Part shown: positions 1 through 11,340 of the stretch, one piece after another
Position numbering within the stretch: the stretch's first letter is position 1
Layout: the number at the start of each line of letters is the position of its first letter
From: Apostichopus japonicus
Lineage: Eukaryota > Echinodermata > Holothuroidea > Aspidochirotida > Stichopodidae
Length of the DNA: 64,000 nucleotides
Reading direction: 5' to 3'
Assembly (NCBI RefSeq): GCF_037975245.1
Contig: NC_092576.1
Location: forward strand, 7,871,501 to 7,935,500
Program-made: the position numbers and the translations under genes
The notes under the pieces: model-generated
Databases searched by the model: none
What the model was told of the DNA's origin: nothing
Seen by the model: only the letters and a program-made list of their open reading frames with translations

Positions 1-931
1 TATTTCATTAACTATTATTGACAGATTGATAAAAATCCACATTCTTGACATTTTTATTATTACGGAAGGGACTGAAATCTTGTCAAGGTGCTCTCTAGCA
101 TAAAATAATTTAAAATTATTAGATGAACCCAAATGCCTGTGATGCTACATCATTTGATGTTGTGACAACTATCTCACATGCAACCAGCCTTCACACTAAC
201 TCCGTCAGCATGTCTACAGCACATACTGAGCAGAACATTTTGGGTGCGTCTCCCCTGGGGACACTGAGCAGAACATTTTGGGAGTGTCTCCCCTGCCACC
301 CCCCCCACCTATCTGTCATACACTCACACTGGATGTGAATGACTTTGCAAGTGTGAGGGTCCATGTTTAATGTTACCACAAAAAACATGACTCTTTAGGG
401 AGGCTGATTTATTTATGACATTTCCACTTTGCCCCCTCTCCCATACCTAAGTGTTTTCGTAGGGAAAACGCGGAAAGTTGCACCTACAACAGCACTCCTA
501 TAATGCTAACAACAGCCCGATCATTTAAGTTTGGAAAAGGCAATGGTCAGGCAAAACTCTTCTTCGCTTCAACATCATGCAGTATAATACTGCCAAGGGG
601 AGTGGGGGGGGGGATCAATAACCTCTCATAGGTTGGTCTGATAAGATGAAGAATCTCAACACTTTAAGGCTTATAGCTTTGAAAAATGACAGGTTATGTA
701 TATTACATTAATGCAAACAAAGAGATACATGGCTCTGAATGTAAGTAGAACATAAATTAGCTCTAAATGTAAGCTAACAAGAGCGCCCTCTACTAATATT
801 TATTTGTTCCTTGGACACATTTGTATGCCATATTAATCACGGGACATTTTAAATCGGGCAAGACTAAACAATAGTGAGTCCCATCTGTGTTCTTGTACCA
901 ACAACATAAGTTCTAAGTAAACGTGGCCTCC
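1..931. other. Non-genic stretch
   Basis: No exon, RNA gene or complete mobile element is recognised here. Short open frames lack codon bias, family motifs and splice context. A short duplicated phrase (ACTGAGCAGAACATTTTGGG) occurs near 224 and 265, so there is a local tandem repeat of about 41 bp. Confidence 0.5.
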
Positions 932-1618
932 CACTGTGGCGTAGCCAACATTCAATTGTTAGGGGGCAAGATTTTTCTTAAGAGGGGTTGATGGTAGGAA
1001 TTACCAAGAAATATATGTATTAACGGGCACCTCGTCTGCACAAATATAGCCTACATCTAACGGTTCAGTGGAACATGACACACTTTCACTTAATTTACCT
1101 CTATTGCGGAGACAGTCGTCGTGGTTTCTGCATAATTCCGCACAATGAAAAGGATACAGTGAATAAATTTGCTACTCTAATTCACAACATGCCCAGATTC
1201 CCACAGAAACAAGTTTCAATAGGCCTATAGGACCTATAGGCTACGTGCAGTGAATATTCTCCACAAGTGGCATCATTGGTCGCTGAAAATAAACATGGGT
1301 TGCTAGCGTTAGTTTGTAACGGTTATACAACTGGCCAAATTATTGGCGCTTATTCTGTAGGACGATATTGATCAACGGTCTCCGTATGTGGGTATGATGA
1401 AGGCCCAAAATGTATGTGATTACCAAGTTCTGACCTTACATGAAGTATGAACATGAGCCCTGAGGTATGAATACTTGTGATCAGAACTCGAAGAAATGTT
1501 AAAAAAAAGTATAATTTTGAATACATCACTGGATCTCATTTGGGGGGGGGGGGGGCAAGACTGTAGCACAAAGCAAATTTGAAGAAGAAAAAAACCTGGC
1601 TCCCTCTGGCTACGCCAC
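932..1618. mobile_element. Non-autonomous hAT-like DNA transposon
   Basis: The left end reads CACTGTGGCGTAGCC and the right end is its inverted counterpart GGCTACGCCAC. Both ends are flanked by the same 8 bases, TGGCCTCC (924-931 and 1619-1626). An 8-bp target-site duplication with GTGGCGTAG-type termini is typical of the hAT superfamily. The 687-bp interior has a poly-G run near 1543 and no transposase-like frame, so it must have been moved in trans. The exact boundary is uncertain by one or two bases. Confidence 0.7.
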
Positions 1619-2080
1619 TGGCCTCCCCTAGCTGTATAGACTCGGAATGATATCATAATTATCTACCCTTTCATTCTCCTCTCAATCCCTACAATAATGC
1701 ATTTGATCGTCCTGATCATTGCATCAATGGACCCAGTGAGTCCAATTCTATCACAAACAGTATTTTTATCGATTTTTATGACGTTATATTGTGGAGCGGT
1801 ATTTTGCGCCAATGTAAACTTTGCCCGACTGGCTTGAAATTCTATATTTAAATAATAAAGACAAAGCTCAGTTTTGCAATGTCATATCGATTGCCTCCGA
1901 CCTCTGGTAATTTTTTTATTATATTTTTTAAATTTTTGTATGTCTTTTTAACATGCCGCCTTTTATTCAAGTATAAGAAAAGATGTGAAACTTAAGAAGT
2001 GAGAGAAAATGTCCAGAGATGCCGAGGTCAGATGTTTTTTAGGCGGGTGAAAATTGTCTGGTGCTGTTGGTTACGTACAC

Positions 2081-2180
2081 CATCTAAGCGGAGCGCCACC
2101 ATGGGTTGGCGCGAAGCGTACAAGTAAATTTTGGGATCTTACGGCCCCTCAGATGGCCGGAAACATCACTCCCCGGGTCA
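2081..2180 (+). repeat. Fragment of the hAT-like family seen at 28.6 and 31.0 kb
   Basis: The words CATCTAAGCGGAGCGCCACC and GGTTGGCGCG, followed by CAGATGGCCGGAAAC, recur in the same order in the complete elements at 28617-29309 and 31030-32122. Only this internal part is present, with no termini, so it is a truncated relic. Confidence 0.65.
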
Positions 2181-2483
2181 TCTAAGCTGAATCTATACTG
2201 TCTCCATATTTGTATTGTGTCTATTTTTTTTCATTCCAGAGGAAAAAATACCTTGAAATAAAAAAAATCTCTGAAATTTTGCGGACGCTGTAGCGTTCAC
2301 GTGTGTCGTAACGGTATTATTTTTCACGAATCGTATAGGTAACGTTGCTTTCAGCCGGGCATATTTAGCACGATCGGCTTTGAGTAATTTCCGATCCTGG
2401 CGGTTCTGAGTAATTCGCATTTTGGTGTGATGAAATGAATTTCACGCTAGCAATGATACACTTTCACAGGAAAAACTCTGTGG

Positions 2484-2622
2484 GCCTACAATGCGGGAGA
2501 TTCTTCAAAAATGAGGGAGTTTTTTGGAAAATGCGGGAGATTCGGACAGGTGGGCGGGTGAGCGGGAGACGACCCGAAAATGCGGGTGACACCCGCCCAA
2601 AGCGGGTGACTTGGCAGCACTG
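2484..2622. repeat. Degenerate AATGCGGGAGATT-type repeat
   Basis: Variants of ATGCGGGAGATT and GCGGGTGAC recur at irregular spacing and end in CTTGGCAGCACTG. Similar words (AATGCGGGTTTTT, AATTGCGGGTCAG) occur near 24487-24545. It looks like one terminus of a dispersed element; no second terminus was found. Confidence 0.4.
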
Positions 2623-4582
2623 AATGTCATGCTGTATATATACGCCACAAATTATTATGCCATTGCATTTCCGACTTATTGACGTACACGAATACGTCAC
2701 ATCCGCTTGGAGTTAAAAGACGGGAAAATCGGGATTTAATTTACAAAACGTACCTTTCCAATTAGCTTTCAAGGTAATTATAAGTTTCAAGTTCACAGAT
2801 CTTTCCAGTGCTGTGGGGTTTGCCTTAGAAAGTATTCTTATGAAGCGCCCTCACATGGAGAGCAACTTCCAATGAGCTTATACATGGATATCACGTGAAA
2901 GCATCGGTCTGCCATAATATGCATTTGGAGGTTCAGCTTCCTATAGACTTCTTCATTTAGACACCATAATTAATCAGGCTAATCCTAATGGTAAACCTAT
3001 AGGGTGTGGGTTAACGCCATAATTGTTTCGAAAATTCTTTTCGAAGTCGAAATCCTTTCCACTGAATGCCGCACATATAAATTTTAGTTCCAACCAAGAT
3101 TTTGACTTTCTTAAGACTTTAATATTTTGGACATGCCATTCTCCTGTGATTCTGTGACGTTATCACACTCGTTTGGAAGGTGGGGAAGTTTTCCATAGAA
3201 ACTATTAGTTCTGCAAGTTTCTTTCGATTTTTAGCCTCAGTTTGAAAATATGGCCAGTTTAGCACTTTAACCTTTAACCTTCTAAACCAGAAATGGTATG
3301 AGCATCCGTCTCGAATATGTTTGGGAACTAGTGACCCACTAAGCCATAAAATTAGAAGATCGGACCCCACCCCCTTTAAAGACCCCCCCACTCTTACGGA
3401 ATACCTTTGATAAAACAGGTGTATTGGACTATATATGCTACAAAACATTTGCATTATTGTGTATAGCTGATCATGTGAAGGTTTATTTAGAAGCACTCCT
3501 TCCTTCCGCAAATTGTTCTCATCTGTTATTGGTATATTTCGAATCAGCCTGCTGAACTTTGGTCCGGTGGTTAGCTATTCAAACATCGATCTTACATCAC
3601 TGCTCATTTATTAGCCGTGCTGCTGTGGTATTTTTCTTTATTATTCACTTTTCTTAAAGGATAAGAACATCATTTACAAAAGGGCAATGAGCAGCCTAGT
3701 AATGAACAAATAAGAAACCAGAAAGTCAAAGATTTAGTGATTCCTTGCCGGGCCCATAGGAGAAATTTGTTAGGGCTTTGATTTCAACTAGAGATTTGGA
3801 TATACCATGTTTGTAGGTTATTCACAGTTTGGGCTGTATTGACCTTCACCAAAACAATAGGGTTATTTAATTGATATGGATCATCGACATACCAAGTACA
3901 TATCAAAATCTTATTGCTTACTACAAAGATACTGGCCAGAGAGAACCTACAGGAACTCAGCAACTTACGCGAAATGCAGCTCGTAAACCGGTTTCGTTGC
4001 GACAGTTTTGTACGGATGCCTGCTCCGGACGACGAAATGATATAGGCTTGTGCATCATGATCGTAATGCAGAAACATGTATGTGATGACAGTATGGTCGA
4101 TGTTGGGTACCGTAGATTGGGTTTTCTGAAAACTACTTCTCTTGACCTCAAAGGAAATTTGACACGCATGAAATTCCACAGCGATTTTGTTCTCACCAAA
4201 GGCAATCTACGTGCTTTGTTTGTACATTAACGCAATTTCACTTTTAGAGTAATTTCTCACAAGATTTTCAGACTTTCACCTCAGATCTGCTGACCTCACA
4301 TAACTGTTGACCCGCGTCCAATATAATAGGGATCTCCTACACAATATGGGCCATCTACATACTAAGTATGAAATCCTTCCAAGTTACCCCTTCCTACAAG
4401 ATATTGTGTTTACAAGCAGTTTAAGAGGTTTTTTAGTTTGACCTCTGGTGACCTCAAATGACCTTTGACCTCCACCAAAAACAATAGTAGTCTTTTTCCT
4501 AATATGGGTTACCCATATGAAGAGTATGAGTTACAAACATGCTTCAATTGTTGAGATATCGTGTTTACAAGAAATTGTCTCA

Positions 4583-4628
4583 TACACACACACACACACA
4601 CGCACGCACGCACGCACGCACACGCACC
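4583..4628. repeat. (CA)n/(CGCA)n microsatellite
   Basis: A run of CA dinucleotides passes into CGCA tetranucleotides. Open frames across it on both strands are artefacts. Confidence 0.95.
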
Positions 4629-4937
4629 ATCCCACACAATCACCATCGCATTGATTTCTTCAGTCTTTGGCAAGGAATCAAAAGAGGTCTCTTTCTGGAT
4701 ATAATGCCCCAGAGAACTACAGCAACTGAAATACAATGACTCAGACTTTTCTATTTTATTCTTTTTATTTCAAACCAAAAATATAGTATAAATGTAAAAA
4801 TACACGAGGTACACAAAATATGAATGTATAGGGTAAGAGAAAAGATGTGATAAGGAGCTTGAAATAAACTTGATTGAAATGTACTGTAAAAGTCATTACA
4901 ATCCCAGTTACCTTTACCACTCCACCCTCTCCGAAGA

Positions 4938-5178
4938 CTTAATAATAGAAATAATGATGATAATGACGACAATAATAGTAACAACAACAATAATAATAAG
5001 AATGATGATGATAAAGATAACAATAGTAATCATAGTAACAACAACAAAAATAATAATAGCAATAAGAATGATGAGGATGACAATGACGATAATCATAATA
5101 AAAGTAATAATAGTAAAAACAACAACAATGATAATAACAACAATAAGAATGACGATGAATAATAATAATAATAATAAA
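4938..5178. repeat. AAT/AAC/GAT-rich imperfect trinucleotide microsatellite
   Basis: About 240 bases are built almost wholly of AAT, AAC, GAT and AGT-type triplets. The 81-148-residue frames on the minus strand and the 116-residue frame on the plus strand are low-complexity translations of this tract. Confidence 0.9.
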
Positions 5179-8100
5179 AGGCATTTATACATTAAGTTGC
5201 CCATGGATTGGTGTACCTGAAACTCTCGACCTGCCCACCCTCCCCACCTCACCCCTCCGCTTTTCTTAATGGATGTGTGCAAGTAACCATGGTTCACTAT
5301 TTCATTCAACAAATGCTGCAACATGCTTGGACCACAGAAACACTGAGTGCTCCAAACCACCGTACTTCAGATGTTGTCAGCAACTGTTTCCATCGTCGAG
5401 GCATTTCAAGTAACACACTTTGCATTGAATTGGTGCCTTCATGAATAAAATGTAGTAAATAAACAAATAGTTAGGAAGCAAATACAATATATTTCGTAGA
5501 TTTCAGGAAGTTAAAAAAAAAATCAACAACTGTTCATAACTTTCTGCAGATCATTTCTCATGTTTTTGCTTTGCCATGACTCCTGCTTCAAGGTGTCCTG
5601 GGTATTACAGGGTTTAACACAAAGTCATTGCCCACGAAACCATGAGTATGAAGCATTGAATTCAATGAATTTTTAATTATTTCTAGAAGTTTATGCTCTT
5701 ACTCATACAGTATGCTATGATGATGCTATGATGGATGGCTAGTTGTCAATTAAAAAATAACAAATTAAAACAATGAGATAAACACAATCATTTCACATAC
5801 TGAGAGGTGCCTTGTACTTACTGCATTGGTCAGGAGAGAAAACCCATAGGTTACCTTCATGTTTAAAGTTAAGCCTCTATTTTTCCATTTCTTCTTTGTT
5901 TTAAATGATTTGCTTGTAACCCTATCAAGAATATTGTTTCCCAGAAGACAAACTGTGTTTATGCTTCTAATTGGCAACACCTCTCAGTTTTAGTCAGATA
6001 CCCCCACCCCCTCAACCTCCACCCTAAAGTTCTACAAAGTTCTGACTGACAGGTGGTGGTTCCCAGTGTCAGCCACTATAGAATAACAATACTTGTCCAT
6101 ACTTTTGGGGGTATTTTGGCATAGAGATTAGTCAAACTTTTGGCTTTAAAGGTAGTCAGTATAGGTCCCAAATTATAGCATGCTATAACTGCTAGAAGTT
6201 TTCAAAAAGTACTTTCCTGCAGGTCTTTACTATACAAACTGATCTAAGAAATTGTTAAGGAACACACAAGATGACTAAATGTCCCAGTTAGGAAATTTCC
6301 TCAAAGTTTGTAATAAAAAAAAGTTTAATAATTTTGACCAAAGGTGACCATATTTGAATATCTAGCATATTTGGGGCCATTATAGCATACCTTTAAGAGG
6401 AACCCCACCTGGAATTAGTGATTTACTTGAAACACTCTCAATGCATATCTACTTTCTTTACCGGGCCTCTGTATTGCATAAACATTTTACTCATTAACTT
6501 TTTCCTTGCAAGAATATAAAGAAATTCCAAGAGACTTTTACATAGCCACAGGAACAGTGATACCAATTTATGTGTTCATTATGCTGTCCCCAATTCCCAC
6601 CCCACTCACTTCCTCACATATTGTCATTTTGTAATATATTATCAAGAGATAATTGCTATTGCAGTTGAAGTCTCCTTTTTACTGGACGCTGCCTTGATAT
6701 ACCATTCTATATGAGATCAACCTCACCTTCTAGTTTTACAGACACACTCACTATGCACAACATTAACTATACAGTATGTGGATATGAATCCAATTATTCA
6801 TAAAGTACCTGCACTTTTTGAGGTAATGTTCCTCCATAGGCTTATGTATGCTGTGTCCACCACTTTCCATTTACCAGTTTCAGTATTAAACACTTCTGGG
6901 GTGGTACAGTGCCCTAAAATGGACAAAAATTAGACAGATAATATGTGAATCAGTGACTAATGCATGTCCTTAATGGAAAACTGGGGAACACAGAATAGCA
7001 AATACTAAGTGGGAGAAATTTGGAGAACATTATACAAGATGAATATTGTTCATGATAACTTTATCTGGGGTGGTGAGTTGCAAAGTTAAGCACAAATGGA
7101 TTACAAGTGAAAATATGGGTTTATTTCCATGCAGTCATCTAATGGTGCTTATGAACACATTGGCTTGACGAGAGGTGCTCAAAAACATTCATTGTTAGCT
7201 CAGCCATGACAACATGCTGTAATATTTGCATAGTTCAACAATTTGCACAACTTCGTAGTTTCTGATGAGAAATGTATGCCTATGTGTGTAATAAAATTTC
7301 TTTTGTTTAAACATATGGGCCTACAGAGCATCCCGGTGGGAAACTGCAGGTCTACTTACTACAGATATTTCCATACACATGGCTAACCAGTTTGCTGAGA
7401 GCTGTTCTTCTCTATATATAAATATATATATTAGTTATCTGTTCCAGTAGTTCCAAAGTATGAGATGGCACCATCCAAACATGTTTCCTTTTAACAGTTT
7501 TTGTTGTTGTTTAAACTGAAGTTAGCTGCCGAGCTAACAACTCATTTAGAGTCTTTCATTGGAACACCAGTGGATGGTCTATAGTGAAGACATGATTACA
7601 TTAAAATTACCCCTACCATTCACATTTGCTGTGTAGAGTGATGGGCAATAGAAAGCGAGATTATCACAGAGAAAATTCCTATGTAGACAATGTGAGGAAA
7701 TTCAACGAGAGCTTTGCCACTGAAAACTCCTGTAATTCCTTTTGTTACAAGTCTCATGATGGTGCCAAATACTTGACCTTCTTTTTGGAAACTGTTTGGC
7801 TGTATATATGATATCTGTTGATGGAATTGAACCACCTGCTGAATTAATTCTGCATCACCAGAACAGATTATATAATGGCCTAACAAGTTCCAAAAAGAAA
7901 GAAATCAATTTGGTCTATGTTTCTAGCACCTGGAATTTAAAAACTGAAGTCCAATTTTGGAGTTGAATGTCAAATCGTCCCTCACTACAATTGCCACACA
8001 TAGGGAATGAAACTTTGGAGAACCATCAGCAGGGGGATGAATGTGATGAATCAGTCATGGATGTGGAGTAAATCTTCACTATATGGAGAATACATTGCAT

Positions 8101-8301
8101 CCCACACAGCCCACAGATTTTGAGAAGACTTCATCAGGGAAACAATAATCTTGTGCAACCTGTAAAAATGTTTTTTTGCCGACAATGTTATTAAAGGCCA
8201 ATCACAATTCAAATCTACCATAGGCCTATTTCTGAAATATAATGGGGAAATAGGAATAATAAATATCCTCTTGTTTGAACAAAATTAGGACTGGAGAAGA
8301 A
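5179..8301. other. Non-genic stretch
   Basis: AT-rich sequence with no recognised gene, complete mobile element or RNA gene, except one minus-strand frame at 7620-7886 listed separately with low confidence. A short (TA)n tract lies near 7414-7430. Confidence 0.4.
7620..7886 (-). CDS. Possible isolated exon, unrecognised
   Basis: The minus strand is open for 88 residues with balanced, non-repetitive composition (for example GDAELIQQVVQFHQQ and MRLVTKGITGVFSGK). A pyrimidine-rich stretch followed by TTGTTAG lies just upstream of the frame on that strand and could be a splice acceptor. No family was recognised and no neighbouring exon was found, so it may equally be chance or an old pseudogene. 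Similarity to known proteins would need a translated search. Confidence 0.15.
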   Translation of the reverse strand: MLGHYIICSGDAELIQQVVQFHQQISYIQPNSFQKEGQVFGTIMRLVTKGITGVFSGKALVEFPHIVYIGIFSVIISLSIAHHSTQQM

Positions 8302-8309
8302 ACATTATA

Positions 8310-8575
8310 CAAAGTGGCTATTCTTACGACTAGTGGTAACAATAATTCCCTTTAACGCATGCGCAGTTGCTTTAACGCAGCTATTTTTACAACTAGGAGT
8401 ACTATTTTTACGACTAGGAGTAACAATATTTCCCGGTTAGGGGTTGGGTTAGGGGTAAGGGTTACCGCTACTATGCGAAGTTGCTTTATTTACTTTATAG
8501 CGCATGAATTCGCCAATGTCGTAAGAATAGTTAATAAATAATTGTTACGACTAGTTGTAAGAATAGCCACGGCCA
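8310..8575. mobile_element. Short non-autonomous hAT-like element (MITE)
   Basis: The inverted termini share GTGGCTATTCTTAC and ACTAGT/GGTAACAAT with few mismatches. The 266-bp unit is flanked by the 8-bp direct repeat ACATTATA (8302-8309 and 8576-8583). The interior contains internal copies of TACGACTAGGAGTA and a GGGTTAGGGG-like stretch near 8440-8462. No coding capacity. Confidence 0.7.
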
Positions 8576-9023
8576 ACATTATAAAGCCTAGACCAACCTG
8601 CCTGGAAGATCCACACGAATCTTCAACACGTCCCTCATCATGAATTTCGTTTTCAGATAATTAGGTGCAGATGCTATATGAGCTGTAAACGTTAACATAA
8701 ACTTAAGTGCTAGGCCTTTGCCTATTTAATTATTAGGGCCTAGCCTACTCCAGTCTCACTCTGTGTGTAACTTGAAGTCATATGGACGACTTGTCAAGTA
8801 AGCAATAACATTATTCTGTGCAAATCCGACCACTTTTACTTGGTAGTCCTCAACACAGTCACCGGGCACACATGCATTGCGTTCATATCAAAAATAGGAA
8901 CTGAAGGCTTCACTTGTTTGGTTGATAAAGTGACTGTAAGTATAGGCCTTGGCTATTACTAACGTAATTCCATGTACACCACTGAAAGGGCGCTGACATG
9001 TTGTTTATCCAGGAATTGCCTGC

Positions 9024-9169
9024 GATTGGCTGAAACCCTAAATCTTCTCTGAGATCTATTTTGATTGGTGCTAACATTCTGTGACAACGTCGTAGTGATT
9101 GGCCGAAACCCTAAATCTTTTCTGAGATCTATTTTGATTGGTGCTAACATTCTGTGACAACGTCGTAGT
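9024..9169. repeat. Two-copy tandem repeat, period 73 bp
   Basis: The unit beginning GATTGGCYGAAACCC and ending AACGTCGTAGT occurs twice head to tail (9024-9096 and 9097-9169) with two differences seen. It directly precedes the hairpin element at 9213. Confidence 0.9.
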
Positions 9170-9212
9170 GGAAATGCACTCATGCAACAGATTGTTTTAA
9201 ACAGACAGGTTT

Positions 9213-9894
9213 CTACGGAAGCGTAGAAAGGACATTGCATTTATGAGTTACCAACTTGACAAAACGACAATTATCTGCAAATTGACGAGTTGACGAGATG
9301 GTAACGTGACAAAATTCAGAAAATTGACGTTTTGACGAGATATCGGATCTCGTCAATGCATCAATTTTCTGCAAATTGACGAGTTGCACACTTACTACCA
9401 TCTCGACAAAATTCAGAAAATTGTCATTTTGACGAGATAACGGATCTCGTCAATGCATCAATTTTCTGAATTTTGTCATCTTGTCGAGATAGTATACGTA
9501 GTAAGTGTGCAACTCGTCAATTTGCAGAAAATTGCTGCATTGACGAGATCCGTTAACTCGTCAAAACGTCAATTTTCTGAATTTTGTCGTTTTGTCGAGA
9601 TGGTAGTAAGTGTGCAACTCGTCAATTTGCAGAAAATTTGCTGCATTGACGAGATCCGATATCTCGTCAAAATGACAATTTTCTGAATTTTGTCAACTTG
9701 TCGAGATGGTAGTAAGTGTGCAACTCGTCAATTTGCAGAAAATTGCTGCATTGAAGAGATCCGTTATCTCGTCAAAACGTCAATTTTCTGAATTTTGTCA
9801 CGTTACCATCTCGTCAACTCGTCAATTTGCAGATAATTGTCGTTTTGTCAAGTTGGTAACTCATCAATGCAATGTCCCTTCTACGCTGCCGTAG
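9213..9894. mobile_element. Foldback (long inverted repeat) element
   Basis: The left end CTACGGAAGCGTAGAAAGG is the inverse of the right end CCTTCTACGCTGCCGTAG. The inverted relation continues inward through CATTGCAT, the ACCAACTTGAC block and GGTAACGTGAC. GTTT flanks both ends (9209-9212 and 9895-9898), a probable 4-bp target duplication. The interior is an array of roughly 110-120-bp units made from CAACTCGTCAATTTGCAG and TTTTCTGAATTTTGTC, in opposite orientation on the two sides of a turn near 9440. Open frames read through this array because the unit lacks stops in several frames; they are not genes. Confidence 0.75.
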
Positions 9895-9898
9895 GTTT

Positions 9899-10560
9899 CT
9901 CTGCTCTCTTACCATTGAAAAAGTGCTATCAAAGAAGTATAACACATGGTTCTTTTTCATAGAGTGGAATGGAGCAGATTTTGCATGCAATCGACGAGCA
10001 ATTGACCAATCAAATGGCCGGAATATAATTAGGTGTTGTATAATATAGGCTAGTATTTGTATAGTAAAGTACCTTCACTTCAGGACTAGACCTAAGTCTA
10101 GACCTAAGTACTGTAAGTGTATGCCTACACTGTAGGTCATACTCAAAGCAAGACCTTCCCAAATTAATGGCCGTTTCTAGTGACTACTTCCACCAAATGC
10201 CAGTAATTATGGTGTAAGGTAACTTCTGAGGGCACACCTAATTAAAGCCACACTTTTATAGTGAAATTATACATAGGCCTAGACCTCTTTGCACTTGGGT
10301 CAGTACACTTTAGGCTAAGTTAGAGTGAGACCCTGTAGGCCTAGCTTGCCTTCACTTTTAAAAGACTAGGCAGTGAACAAAAGTATCTCTCGAAATTTTT
10401 TCTTCCAGTGAAAAGCGCAGGTAACTTACATACTGTACAGATTAGGCTACTCAAGATATTTGTTGGAAGATTTTAGATCGATAAGTTTGTATCTTATCTG
10501 ATATAGCCTACATGTGTACATTCAAATCTTGGGCCCAGCTGGTAAATCATATTTCTTACT
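9899..10560. other. Non-genic stretch upstream of Ig gene copy 1
   Basis: No gene is seen. The segment 10370-10510 resembles 38860-38990 upstream of Ig gene copy 2 and is listed separately. Confidence 0.4.
10370..10510. other. Block shared with upstream region of Ig gene copy 2
   Basis: CTTCCAGTGAAAA, GCGCAG, CAGATTAGGCTACTCAAGAT and GATAAGTTTGT occur in this order here and at 38860-38990. In copy 2 the block lies about 0.43 kb upstream of the start codon; here it is about 5.6 kb upstream, separated by repeat-rich DNA. It is probably the duplicated 5' flank, possibly promoter or untranslated exon. Regulatory function is inference. Confidence 0.45.
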
Positions 10561-10584
10561 AAAATAAACTGGCATCACATAGTA

Positions 10585-11340
10585 CAGGTATGCTTAAAAT
10601 AATACTTGAAGTTAAGTTCTTTATTCTTCTGTGGCAGTGGCGTAGGAAGGTACTTTTGAGTGGGGGGGGGGGGGGGGCTGAAGACTGATGCCGGCCTTGG
10701 GGAGGGGTCTAAGGGAAGGGAAGGGGGTGTCCCCCTCCCCTTTGGAATGTTTTTGCATTTACAGGTGGCCTCAGATGCAAGTTGGTGCAATATAGTACAC
10801 TTCAACCCACCCACTCAATTTTGTATATAATTTTGCATTTGCACCAGGCCTTAGTTGCAATCATTGGTGCTCCAAATGGGATTTTGTTCTCATTCGGAAA
10901 ATGAAAATGGGGTTTTCTGACTTGCAAAGTGGGGGGGCGGAATGATACTTCCGCCCCTCCATATTTTTCACTGCCCCCCCCCCCCCGTTCCTACGCCCTT
11001 GTTCTGTGGTCCTGTAGAAATTGATACTATTGCGTTACAAGTAAATTCTAGGAGGGCCATATATGTTCCATTCAGTATCCAAGTACAGTCACAAACTATC
11101 TTCCTTGTTTCCATCCATTCCAAAGCTCTCCTCCTTCCAACTGCTCGAATCCTTTGCCAATGTCCTGACATCAATTTAGGTTATTTTTGGAAGAAACTCC
11201 ATCACCTTTTCATAATATACCAATCCTTTCTACTAAACTTCCTTCTGCTCTCTACTCCTACCATGTATGTACACTCCCATTTCCTATCTCACTCCAGAGT
11301 AACAATACACATCTCCTTTGTCACTCTTATCCTGGGACTG
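10585..11340 (+). repeat. Dispersed repeat, interrupted by a hAT-like element
   Basis: The sequence on both sides of the element at 10635-11001 (TAATACTTGAAG, then TTCTTCTGTGG, TCCTGT and GATACTAT, then CAATGTCCTGACATCAAT) matches the reverse complement of 14365-14735. The 14.7-kb copy lacks the inserted element. The 162-residue frame across it is a translation of repeat DNA. Confidence 0.7.
10635..11001. mobile_element. Non-autonomous hAT element, copy 1 of a family
   Basis: Termini CAGTGGCGTAGGAA and TTCCTACGCCCTTG are inverted repeats. The flanking 8-bp duplication TTCTGTGG (10627-10634 and 11002-11009) is perfect. A 371-bp relative at 30481-30851 shares the whole interior (TACTTTTGAGTGGGG, GGGGTGTCCCCCTCCCCTTT, CGGAATGATACTTCCGCCCC). 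The unoccupied target is seen near 14697-14705 in the inverted dispersed repeat. No transposase is encoded. Confidence 0.9.

Larger units (their letters stand above)
1619..4580. other. Non-genic stretch with repeat debris
   Basis: Apart from the fragments listed separately (2081-2180 and 2484-2622), no gene is recognised. The overlapping 119-131-residue frames on both strands near 3784-4230 are mutually antisense and have no motif or splice context. At 4270-4500 and 12.9-13.7 kb there are scattered GGTCA/TGACC words typical of an old dispersed repeat. Confidence 0.4.

Noticed and set aside
4751-5360. Long minus-strand frames rich in I, V, Y or S
   Set aside because: They are translations of the AAT/AAC/GAT microsatellite.
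9213-9894. Overlapping frames with SSKRQFSEFC-type repeats on both strands
   Set aside because: They follow the repeat unit of the foldback element on either strand, with no independent gene signal.
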